22,336 bases of DNA, taken from NCBI GenBank assembly GCA_035528895.1, contig DATKXS010000162.1, forward strand, positions 1 to 22,336. Direction: 5' to 3'. Shown here piece by piece: positions 14,373 to 20,565 of the stretch. The position numbers and the translations under genes are program-made. The DNA comes from UBA8522 sp035528895. Its GTDB lineage: Bacteria; Acidobacteriota; Aminicenantia; Aminicenantales; UBA8522. The notes beneath the pieces were generated by a model that worked only from the letters and a program-made list of their open reading frames with translations, did no database searches and was not told the origin of the DNA. The stretch's first letter is position 1, and each line of letters opens with the position of its first letter.

Positions 14373-14753
14373 TCAGTCCGCGCCTTTATATAGGTAGCTT
14401 CTGACTTCGTTGAGCAGCATCTCTCGATTGTAAGGCTTGGACAGGAAGGAGACGATGTCTTTTTTCGCGCCGGTTTTTTCCTCTTGCTTCGAGATCAGCG
14501 AGGACAAAAAGATGATCGGGATCTCTTTTGTCCTTGGATTCTTCTTCAGGATCTCCGCGACCTCCCCGCCGTCCATGTCCGGCATCATGATGTCCAGGAT
14601 GATGACACCCGGGAGTCTCCCCGCGGCCAGCTCGAGCGCCTCCTTGCCGTTGGAGGCGACGATGTAACCGTATCCGGCGTTGCCCAAAGCCGTCTTCAGC
14701 ATGTTTTGGGTGATGATATTGTCATCGACGATGAGGACTTCTTTTTTGGCCAT
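14373..14753 (-). CDS. Stand-alone receiver-domain response regulator
   Basis: The 126-residue protein is a single CheY-like receiver with no output domain. Key residues are present: acidic pair Asp10/Asp11 (VDDN), phospho-acceptor Asp54 (ILDIMMPDMDG), Ser84 in place of the switch Thr, and Lys106 in SKPYN. It would be phosphorylated by a histidine kinase encoded elsewhere and act by protein contact, like CheY, Spo0F or DivK. The ATG at 14753 follows AAGGAG by ten bases. Neighbours give no clear hint: arsR downstream appears to have its own promoter, and the AIRS-like gene upstream is 157 bases away. Its kinase and output are unknown. Confidence 0.93.
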   Translation of the reverse strand: MAKKEVLIVDDNIITQNMLKTALGNAGYGYIVASNGKEALELAAGRLPGVIILDIMMPDMDGGEVAEILKKNPRTKEIPIIFLSSLISKQEEKTGAKKDIVSFLSKPYNREMLLNEVRSYLYKGAD

Positions 14754-14839
14754 CGGTCGAGAACTCCTTTATTGACGTGGAATCTACAATAGAATGGAGC
14801 GGCCCGGCGGGACAATACCCTGATAAGATGATTCGGGGG

Positions 14840-14851
14840 GTGAAATTTCAC
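14840..14851. repeat. Perfect 12-base palindrome upstream of the response regulator
   Basis: GTGAAATTTCAC is a perfect six-plus-six dyad, 87 bases before the response-regulator ATG. It could be a protein-binding site or part of a weak stem after the AIRS-like gene. A palindrome of this length can also arise by chance. Confidence 0.3.
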
Positions 14852-14910
14852 GGCTTTTCTAACCAACCTAAACAGTGGAAAGAAATCCGCTGCCCTTGAA
14901 GCCGCTTGGT

Positions 14911-15984
14911 TTACAAACCCGAAGCTTTCACTTCGGCCAGCGCCCGGGCGAAGGCCGGCCAGAAGGGATCGACCCGGGGATGTTTGAGCGACCGCTCCCC
15001 CCCTTTCTCGACCAGGATGATGCCTTTGCTCTCGGCGATGACCTCACCGACGACCGAAGCGGGAATTTTTTTTTGGGCAAGTTTCCTGAGCAAAAGGCCG
15101 ACCCTCTTCTCTTTGCAGGTGATGATCAGCGTCCCCTCCGAAATCGAGGAATACGGGTCCATCCCGAATCTGGCGCAGATCTTCTCGACCTCGTCGAGGA
15201 CGATGATTCTGTCCTTCTCGATGCGCATCCCGACGCGCGAGGCCTTGGCGACCTCGTAGAGGCCGCCCCAGACGCCGCATTCGGTGGCGTCGTGCATGGA
15301 CGTGACGCCGCGCTCCCGCGTCCCGACGGAGGCCGCCGTCAGGGCGTCCTCGACCACCGACATCTGGTAGAAAATGGCCTCGGCCCGCCGGCTGAAGGGC
15401 TCGCCGAAATATTCCTTGATCCTGTCTCTGAAAGCCAGGGCGAAGATCCCCGTGGCCTCGATGGCCGCTCCCTTGGTGATGATGATGAGGTCTCCCCTCC
15501 CAGCCATCTGGGGAGTGACGTAACGCGATTTTTCGCCGACGCTGATCACGGTGGCTCCGCCGACCATCGGGTAATGGCAGCCGTCATAGCGGGCGGTGTG
15601 GCCGCAGACGACGGCGATGCCCATCTTCTTGCACTCGGCGTCGATCGTCTTCCAGACCGTCTCGAGCTGCTCCCGAGTCATCTCCAGCGGCAGGTTGAGG
15701 TCGATCGAAAGGTAGGTCGGCCGCAAGGCCGAGGTGACCGCGTCCGAGCAGAGGATGTGGATGGCGAACCAGGCCGCCCGCTCGAACCCGTACTCGGGGA
15801 CGATGAATACCGGGTCGGTGGTCAAGGCCATGACCTTCCCGCCGCCGATATCGACGACACCGATGTCCACCCCGTGCTTGGGACCGACGAGAACCGATCG
15901 GCGGCGCCGGCCGAGGCGGGGATAGATCAGCTCATCAAAGACCTCGGCTGATATCTTGCCCATCTCCGGAAGTTCGCTCGGCAT
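14911..15984 (-). CDS. AIR synthase-related protein (PurM/HypE/ThiL superfamily)
   Basis: The 357-residue protein starts at the ATG at 15984, which follows AGGAGG by five bases; an ATG 15 bases earlier overlaps that site and is less likely. The N-terminal AIRS domain has GVDIGVVDIGGGKVMALTTDP (ATP/metal-binding side), ILCSDAVTSALRPTYLSIDL and GIAVVCGHTARYDG. The C-terminal domain has GVTSMHDATECGVWGGLYEVAKAS and DPYSSISEGTLIITC, most like HypE. Superfamily members use ATP to activate an oxygen, carboxamide or phosphate (PurM, PurL, HypE, SelD, ThiL). The HypE C-terminal cysteine is absent (it ends KASGL), so it is probably not a hydrogenase maturase. It is divergent from a thiamine-binding protein gene, which hints at a role near thiamine; that is inference. 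Confidence 0.85.
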   Translation of the reverse strand: MPSELPEMGKISAEVFDELIYPRLGRRRRSVLVGPKHGVDIGVVDIGGGKVMALTTDPVFIVPEYGFERAAWFAIHILCSDAVTSALRPTYLSIDLNLPLEMTREQLETVWKTIDAECKKMGIAVVCGHTARYDGCHYPMVGGATVISVGEKSRYVTPQMAGRGDLIIITKGAAIEATGIFALAFRDRIKEYFGEPFSRRAEAIFYQMSVVEDALTAASVGTRERGVTSMHDATECGVWGGLYEVAKASRVGMRIEKDRIIVLDEVEKICARFGMDPYSSISEGTLIITCKEKRVGLLLRKLAQKKIPASVVGEVIAESKGIILVEKGGERSLKHPRVDPFWPAFARALAEVKASGL

Positions 15985-16000
15985 TTTGGCCTCCTTCATA

Positions 16001-16027
16001 TATAATGAAACTTGTCTTCTGATTATA
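16001..16027. promoter_or_regulatory. Divergent promoter region between the AIRS-like and thiamine-binding genes
   Basis: In the 68-base gap a TATAAT occurs on the plus strand (16001-16006) and another on the minus strand (16022-16027), each at a suitable distance from its gene. The -35 regions are weak on both sides (TCGGCA for plus). Close divergent start points suggest shared control. No TPP-riboswitch core fits in this gap. Confidence 0.4.
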
Positions 16028-16052
16028 GAATATTGAGCCGGGAGAAAAAACC

Positions 16053-16346
16053 GTGATCATCGCCGAGTTGGCTATTTTCCCGACGAGCGAGGGTTCTTCC
16101 GTCAGCCTCTACGTCAAGGAAGTCATCCGGATCATCGAGGCCTCGGGCCTGCGCACCGAGACGGGCGGCATGTCCACGACCATCGAGGCGCCCGACCTGG
16201 GGACGCTCTTCAAAGTCATCGAAGAAGCGCATCAGGCCATCCTGAAGATGGGCGCCCGGAGGATCCACATCGACCTCCGGGTGGACCACCGGCTGGACAA
16301 GGAAGCGACCATCGCCTCGAAAAAGCGGGCCGTCGGTAAGAGCTGA
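16053..16346 (+). CDS. MTH1187-family thiamine-binding protein
   Basis: The 97-residue protein matches the MTH1187/YkoF-like (DUF77) family throughout: IIAELAIFPTSEGSSVSLYVKEVIRIIEASGLRTETGGMSTTIEAPDLGTLFKVIEEAHQAILKMGARRIHIDLRVDHRLD. It is a ferredoxin-like fold that forms oligomers and binds thiamine-like molecules in structural work on the family. The cellular role is unclear, with proposals of sensing or carrying thiamine precursors. The start is GTG at 16053, after GGGAGA. It has no signal peptide, so it is cytoplasmic. It stands alone on its strand, divergent from the AIRS-like gene, and is followed by a strong hairpin that may end its transcript. Confidence 0.95.
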   Translation: MIIAELAIFPTSEGSSVSLYVKEVIRIIEASGLRTETGGMSTTIEAPDLGTLFKVIEEAHQAILKMGARRIHIDLRVDHRLDKEATIASKKRAVGKS

Positions 16347-16381
16347 ATGAGAGTTGTTTTTATCTTTCACCCTCTCCCCGA

Positions 16382-16406
16382 CCCTCTCCCATCTTGAGGG
16401 AGAGGG
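16382..16406 (+). repeat. REP-like palindrome, possible terminator
   Basis: CCCTCTCCC and GGGAGAGGG form a perfect nine-pair stem with a seven-base loop, 36 bases after the thiamine-binding gene. A second, direct copy of CCCTCTCCCC lies just before it (16370-16379). The CCCTCTCC palindrome resembles dispersed intergenic repeats seen in many genomes. It could also end the transcript, but only an A-rich stretch follows, not a T-run. Confidence 0.5.
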
Positions 16407-16467
16407 AGTAAAATAGGACTGTCGCAGAGATCGAGCTCGCTCGCCAGGGCCGTCGCTGAGGCTCCCG

Positions 16468-16496
16468 TTGATAGGGAGCTGCTGTTCGTATATACT
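16468..16496 (+). promoter_or_regulatory. Promoter of nrdJ
   Basis: TTGATA (16468-16473) and TATACT (16491-16496) are spaced by exactly 17 bases, each five of six to consensus. The predicted leader is about 50 bases long and ends in the AGGAG ribosome site of nrdJ. Confidence 0.6.
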
Positions 16497-16515
16497 ATGG
16501 GTAGTTATTTGAGCA

Positions 16516-16536
16516 AATTTATCAATCCGATAAATT
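16516..16536 (+). promoter_or_regulatory. Palindrome in the nrdJ leader
   Basis: AATTTATC (16516-16523) and GATAAATT (16529-16536) are perfect inverted repeats around a five-base loop. They end four bases before the AGGAG site. It could be a repressor operator just downstream of the start point or an mRNA hairpin next to the ribosome site. It does not match the NrdR box pattern, and nothing here looks like a cobalamin riboswitch. Confidence 0.45.
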
Positions 16537-16552
16537 GAATAGGAGCGGAACG

Positions 16553-18640
16553 ATGGCGGAGTACAAACCTTTCACCGAAAACGCCCTCAAGATCCTCCGG
16601 GCGCGATACCTGATGCGCAACGAACAGGGGGAATTCCTGGACAAGGAGCCGGCTGACCTCTTCCGCAGGGTGGCTCGCTACGTCGCCTCGGCCGAGAGGA
16701 CGAAAAAGGACCGGGAGTTCTGGGCCAAACGGTTCTTCGAGGCCATGATGGCCCGCGACTTCCTCCCCAACAGCCCGACCCTGACCGGGGCCGGCCGCGA
16801 CATGTGCCTGAGCGCCTGCTTCGTCCTACCCATCGAGGACTCGCTCGAATCGATCTTCGAAACGGTCAAGAACGCCGCGCTCGTCCACAAGGAGGGCGGC
16901 GGCACGGGCTTCGATTTCAGCCGGCTCCGGCCCAAGGGGAGCTTCGTCAAGAGGACCCAGGGGATCGCCTCCGGACCGGTCTCCTTCCTCCGGGTCATCG
17001 ACTCCGCCACCGAAGCGGTCAAGCAGGGCGGCACACGCCGGGGCGCCAATATGGGGATCCTGCGCGTCGACCATCCCGACATCGAAGAGTTCATCCGGAT
17101 GAAGATTGACGGCCGCAGCGTCAACAACTTCAACATCTCCGTGGCCGCGACCGATGTCTTCATGGAAGCGGCTAAAAACGACGGATTCTACGATATCTCT
17201 GATCCCTACCAGAAAAAAGTCGTCGGCCGGAAGAAGGCCCGGGCGGTCTTCGACCTCATCGTCGAGTCGGCTTGGGCGGTGGGAGATCCGGGCTTGATCT
17301 TCATCGATCGCATCAACGCCCACAACCCGACCCGGGACCTGGGCGACATCCGGGCCACCAATCCCTGCGGAGAGCAGCCTCTCCACGAGTTCGAATCCTG
17401 CAACTTGGGGTCGATCAACCTCAGCCACTATTTCAACCCGCGGGCCAAGGACCTCTTCGACTGGGAGCGGTTCGGCCAGACGGTCTCCCTATCCGTGCGC
17501 TTTCTCGACAACGTCATCGACATCAACAAGTATCCGTTGCCCGAGATCGAGCGGATGACCAAGTCCAACCGCCGGATCGGGCTCGGCGTCATGGGCTGGG
17601 CGGACCTGCTGCTCAAGATGAAGGTTCGATACGACAGCCCGGCGGCGCCCAAGCTCGCCGAGAAGATTATGGCCTTCATGCACAAGAAGTCGGTGGAGGC
17701 ATCCGCCCGGTTGACCCAGGAGCGCGGGAATTTCCCCAACATCGCCAAGTCGGTATACAAGGGGAAGAAGATGAGGAACGCGACCACCCTGACCATCGCG
17801 CCGACCGGAACGATCTCCCGCATCGCCGGTTGTTCCTCCTCGATCGAGCCCGTTTTCGCCTTCGAGTTCACTTCCAAGATCATCGACGGCGAGATCAAGG
17901 ACATCCATCCCATCTATGCGGAGTGGAAAAGCTCTCATCCCAAGGCCCCTCTCCCCGATTATTTCCGGACCGCCCACGATATCTCGCCCGAATGGCACGT
18001 CCGCATACAGGCCGCCTTCCAAAAACATGTGGACAATTCGGTCTCCAAGACGATCAACTTCCCCAACAAGGCCGAGGTCAAGGACGTGGAGAAGGCCTAT
18101 CTTCTCGCCTACGAGCTCGACACCAAGGGCATCACCATCTACCGCGACGGGAGCCGGGCCGAGCAGGTCCTCTACAAAGCGTCGCCGGAAGCCAAGCTCC
18201 ATCCCAAGGACCGGCCGACCTCGCTGCCCTCGGTGACGGACAAGATCAAGACGGGTTTCGGGAACCTCTACGCGACGATTTCATTTTACAACCAGAAGCC
18301 GTTCGAGGTCTTCACCTCGATCGGCAAGAGCGGCTACACGACCATGGCCGACGCCGAGGCCCTGGGCCGGCTGATCTCGCTGGCGCTGCGGAGCGATGTG
18401 GACGTCAAAGAGGTTATCAGCCAGCTCAAGGGGATCGGCGGGTCGGAGCCGATTTTCACCGAGGGCGGGCTGGTCCAGTCCATCCCGGACGCCATCGCCA
18501 AGATCCTGGAGAGACACCTCGGGGCGGTCCAGGGCAATTCCAAGGACATCTACCAGACGATTTGCAAGATCTGTGGCGCCACCCTGCCCGACGAGAAGTG
18601 CCCCGTTTGCCCCAACTGCGGCTGGAACCGCTGCTCATAA
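16553..18640 (+). CDS. nrdJ: Class II (adenosylcobalamin-dependent) ribonucleotide reductase
   Basis: The 695-residue protein makes deoxyribonucleotides from ribonucleotides, using adenosylcobalamin to form a thiyl radical, so it needs neither oxygen nor a second subunit. The ATG at 16553 follows AGGAG; a TTG 18 bases earlier has no ribosome site. Landmarks are NSPTLTGAG, Cys89 (SACFVLP) and Cys283 (ESCNLGSIN) as the redox pair, and NPCGEQ at 270-275 with Asn270, thiyl Cys272 and Glu274. GGTRRGANMG and the phosphate-site stretch APTGTISRIAG are also present. The C-terminus ends in a Cys-rich tail, CKICGATLPDEKCPVCPNCGWNRC, typical of NrdJ and able to relay thiols or bind zinc. It has its own promoter and leader palindrome. 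It implies B12 synthesis or uptake elsewhere in the genome. Confidence 0.97.
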   Translation: MAEYKPFTENALKILRARYLMRNEQGEFLDKEPADLFRRVARYVASAERTKKDREFWAKRFFEAMMARDFLPNSPTLTGAGRDMCLSACFVLPIEDSLESIFETVKNAALVHKEGGGTGFDFSRLRPKGSFVKRTQGIASGPVSFLRVIDSATEAVKQGGTRRGANMGILRVDHPDIEEFIRMKIDGRSVNNFNISVAATDVFMEAAKNDGFYDISDPYQKKVVGRKKARAVFDLIVESAWAVGDPGLIFIDRINAHNPTRDLGDIRATNPCGEQPLHEFESCNLGSINLSHYFNPRAKDLFDWERFGQTVSLSVRFLDNVIDINKYPLPEIERMTKSNRRIGLGVMGWADLLLKMKVRYDSPAAPKLAEKIMAFMHKKSVEASARLTQERGNFPNIAKSVYKGKKMRNATTLTIAPTGTISRIAGCSSSIEPVFAFEFTSKIIDGEIKDIHPIYAEWKSSHPKAPLPDYFRTAHDISPEWHVRIQAAFQKHVDNSVSKTINFPNKAEVKDVEKAYLLAYELDTKGITIYRDGSRAEQVLYKASPEAKLHPKDRPTSLPSVTDKIKTGFGNLYATISFYNQKPFEVFTSIGKSGYTTMADAEALGRLISLALRSDVDVKEVISQLKGIGGSEPIFTEGGLVQSIPDAIAKILERHLGAVQGNSKDIYQTICKICGATLPDEKCPVCPNCGWNRCS

Positions 18641-18660
18641 GCGGCTGTTCGCTGCCCCTG

Positions 18661-18696
18661 CCGGCCCGACGTTCACTTCTTCTTTGGCTCGGCCGG
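18661..18696. terminator. Weak hairpin between convergent nrdJ and the secreted-protein gene
   Basis: CCGGCC-C-GA (18661-18669) can pair with TCGGCCGG (18689-18696) with one bulged base and a loop of about 19 bases. It overlaps the end of the minus-strand gene. Neither side has a T-run, so it is only a possible shared terminator. Confidence 0.25.
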
Positions 18697-19719
18697 GATC
18701 TCCCACATACTGATCTGCTGGATGATCGCGCCTATAGGCTGCTCCTTGGGAGGCTGGCCGCCGAAGCCCATCTCCATGACGCAGGGTAAAGGCCCCCAAA
18801 CCTCAATGGCGACAAGATGGCCGTCGAGAAGGGAGGCGGCGATCTCGCCGCGGAAATACTCGGTACTCTTCATGTCCAGGGCGACCTCCGGTGTATCCAT
18901 TTTTTGAGTGACCCGGTTCCCCTCCATCGATATCCAGATGAGAACACAGGGCTCACCCTGAAAACGGGTCAGGCCGATGACACTGAGCTGCATCTCGCCG
19001 ATATGATACTGGCCGACGGAACCCTCCCCGCCGACCCGCGAGATATCCCAGGGCTCAAACTCGGTGTTGCGCTGGGAGTCACCGATGCGAACCTTGCCAC
19101 CGAATTCGTCGCGGAGGGCAAGAAGGACAGAGTCCCAGCCAGCGGCGTCCATGGTCAGCACCTTGAGCATGTAGCCGAAGACCTCTGGGCCGATGCTGTC
19201 GAAATCCCCAGGAGGATTGATATAGTCGAAGGTCCGGGGCGAGAACTCGAAGGAAATAGTTTTATCGCCCAGCATATCTTGAGGGACGGGGTAATCGTTC
19301 GGACCCATCCCCTGGGCGGCCGCGAACTTTTCCCAGACACAGCGCTCCACCCAAATTCCGGGCTCGGCTTCGCGGAGGAGCGTGCGGGAAATCCGGCCCT
19401 CGGCCACCATACGGTTGAGGACCTTGCCTTCACGGTCAACCGTGAGGTTGATCCGCTTTATTTGGTAGCGAAGTTTGTCGCCGGCCTTGCCCTTACGGGT
19501 GAGGTCGATCGGCTCGTTGAGAACCTTCGCCCAGGCCGGGGCCTTGACGGGCTGGTCGTCCCAAGGCACCAACGGCCACCACCCCCAGATCTTTGACTCT
19601 CCTTTGGGCGGCCGGGACTCAGCCTGACCACTCTGACCCGCGGCCGGAGCAACCATGACGGCGAGGAGAAGAACCAGGCTGCAGATAGCCAACGTGTTTC
19701 GGATCGTTGTTTTTGACAT
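18673..19719 (-). CDS. Secreted protein of unknown function
   Basis: The protein has 348 residues. I use the ATG at 19719, six bases after GGAGG; a TTG two codons earlier overlaps that site. A signal peptide is clear (hydrophobic 10-27, AAGQ cleavage region). The mature part starts with a short Pro/Trp-rich stretch (IWGWWPLVPWDDQP). It continues with a mostly beta-strand domain containing LRYQIKRINLTVDREGKVLNR, a long middle with MLGDKTISFEFSPRTFDYI, and a C-terminal part with VGQYHIGEMQLSVIGLTRFQGEPCVLIWISME. I do not recognise the family. It is 30 bases after a PadR regulator on the same strand, so the two almost certainly share a transcript. Its role is unknown. Confidence 0.8.
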   Translation of the reverse strand: MSKTTIRNTLAICSLVLLLAVMVAPAAGQSGQAESRPPKGESKIWGWWPLVPWDDQPVKAPAWAKVLNEPIDLTRKGKAGDKLRYQIKRINLTVDREGKVLNRMVAEGRISRTLLREAEPGIWVERCVWEKFAAAQGMGPNDYPVPQDMLGDKTISFEFSPRTFDYINPPGDFDSIGPEVFGYMLKVLTMDAAGWDSVLLALRDEFGGKVRIGDSQRNTEFEPWDISRVGGEGSVGQYHIGEMQLSVIGLTRFQGEPCVLIWISMEGNRVTQKMDTPEVALDMKSTEYFRGEIAASLLDGHLVAIEVWGPLPCVMEMGFGGQPPKEQPIGAIIQQISMWEIPAEPKKK

Positions 19720-19749
19720 CTTCAACCTCCTTTTATTTTTACCTCTTGT

Positions 19750-20331
19750 TCAGCGCGACGGCCGCGGCTTCCGGGAACTGCGACCCGCGCGCCTGATTTC
19801 CGTGGCGGCCCACTTGGTCCATTCCAGCTCGCTCTCAAAGCTGCGGATCCCATGATAGAGAGCCAGGCTGCCATAAAGATTTTCGGGACTGGTCGTCTGC
19901 TCGGTGTAGCCATAGAGCTCTTCGATATAAACAGCCACCACTTTCTGGTAGGTCTCGAGATAGGCCAGGGTTTCGTCCCGGGTGAGCCGGCCCGCGGATA
20001 GGGCGAAGCGGAGGATCGGAGCTCCCGCTCCCCGGATGAGTTCCTCCCGGGTCACCGGCTGATGCAGCCAGGCTTCGAGAGCCTCCTCGCCGGAGTCGGT
20101 GAGCGAATAGATGCGACGGGGACGCGCTTCCTTGGCCGTATCCAGCCGGGCCTCGAGCAGGCCGATATGGGCGAGCCGGCGGAGGGCCGGGTAGATGGCC
20201 CCGGGGCTGGAGCTGAAGTGGCCGAAGGGGGTGGTCGAGAAAACCTTGTGGACGTCGTAGCCAGTCAGCGGGGACATCCCGACGAGCCCCAGAAGCCCAT
20301 ACTCAAGAGTGGTCAGCTTTTTCTCAGCCAT
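19750..20331 (-). CDS. PadR-family transcriptional regulator
   Basis: The 193-residue protein is a PadR of the longer Vir-like class. The N-terminal winged helix has LEYGLLGLVGMSPLTGYDVHKVF, the wing region GAIYPALRRLAHIGLLEARLD and RIYSLTDSGEEALEAWL. The C-terminal half (about 95-170) is helical and forms the dimer. PadR proteins usually repress a nearby or their own operon and respond to phenolic or other small molecules; the ligand here is unknown. The ATG at 20331 follows GAGG. The gene is first in a two-gene operon with the secreted protein and has a near-consensus promoter with AT-rich repeats at the start point. The C-terminal tail is rich in Arg and Ser. Confidence 0.94.
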   Translation of the reverse strand: MAEKKLTTLEYGLLGLVGMSPLTGYDVHKVFSTTPFGHFSSSPGAIYPALRRLAHIGLLEARLDTAKEARPRRIYSLTDSGEEALEAWLHQPVTREELIRGAGAPILRFALSAGRLTRDETLAYLETYQKVVAVYIEELYGYTEQTTSPENLYGSLALYHGIRSFESELEWTKWAATEIRRAGRSSRKPRPSR

Positions 20332-20353
20332 CCGTCCTCTAGCATATAAGCTT

Positions 20354-20403
20354 AATATTCATATTCGTAATATTACTATAAGACTATTGAAACATATTGT
20401 CAA
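20354..20403 (-). promoter_or_regulatory. Promoter and possible operator of the padR operon
   Basis: The minus strand has a perfect TTGACA (20398-20403) and TATAGT (20375-20380) 17 bases apart. Two copies of the palindromic AATATT (20354-20359 and 20369-20374) flank the predicted start point with centres 15 bases apart. This could be the binding site by which PadR controls itself. Confidence 0.6.
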
Positions 20404-20565
20404 GAGGATTTGCAGTTCTTTTTCTTTACTGGGAGGTTTTGCCCAAATCCGCTGGCCTCTTGGCGCAGGGGAAATTCCGGGAATCCTCTTCGATAGGCCA
20501 GCTAAAATATGGTCGGCATTGTGATCTTATAAAAAAAAATGAGGGAAGGCGGCGCGTCCTGAGTT
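20404..20565. other. Non-coding gap with a T-run downstream of the GGT-like gene
   Basis: The rest of the 234-base gap between padR and the GGT-like gene holds no convincing gene. On the minus strand, about 27 bases after the GGT-like stop, a run of nine T (near 20530-20539) follows GC-rich sequence. The stem in front of it is poor, so a terminator is possible but not well formed. Confidence 0.35.

Noticed and set aside
14875..15951. Open frame of 358 codons on the plus strand
   Set aside because: Antisense to the AIRS-like gene. Low-complexity Asp/Gly/Arg composition and no motif.
14911..15984. Calling the AIRS-like gene hypE
   Set aside because: The C-terminal cysteine required by HypE is missing and no other hyp or hydrogenase gene is in the window.
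16497..16552. NrdR box or cobalamin riboswitch upstream of nrdJ
   Set aside because: The leader is too short for a cobalamin riboswitch, and the palindrome does not fit the NrdR pattern.
17272..18789. Open frame of 505 codons on the plus strand
   Set aside because: Out-of-frame reading of nrdJ, rich in Arg, Gly, His and Gln. The nrdJ frame holds all catalytic motifs.
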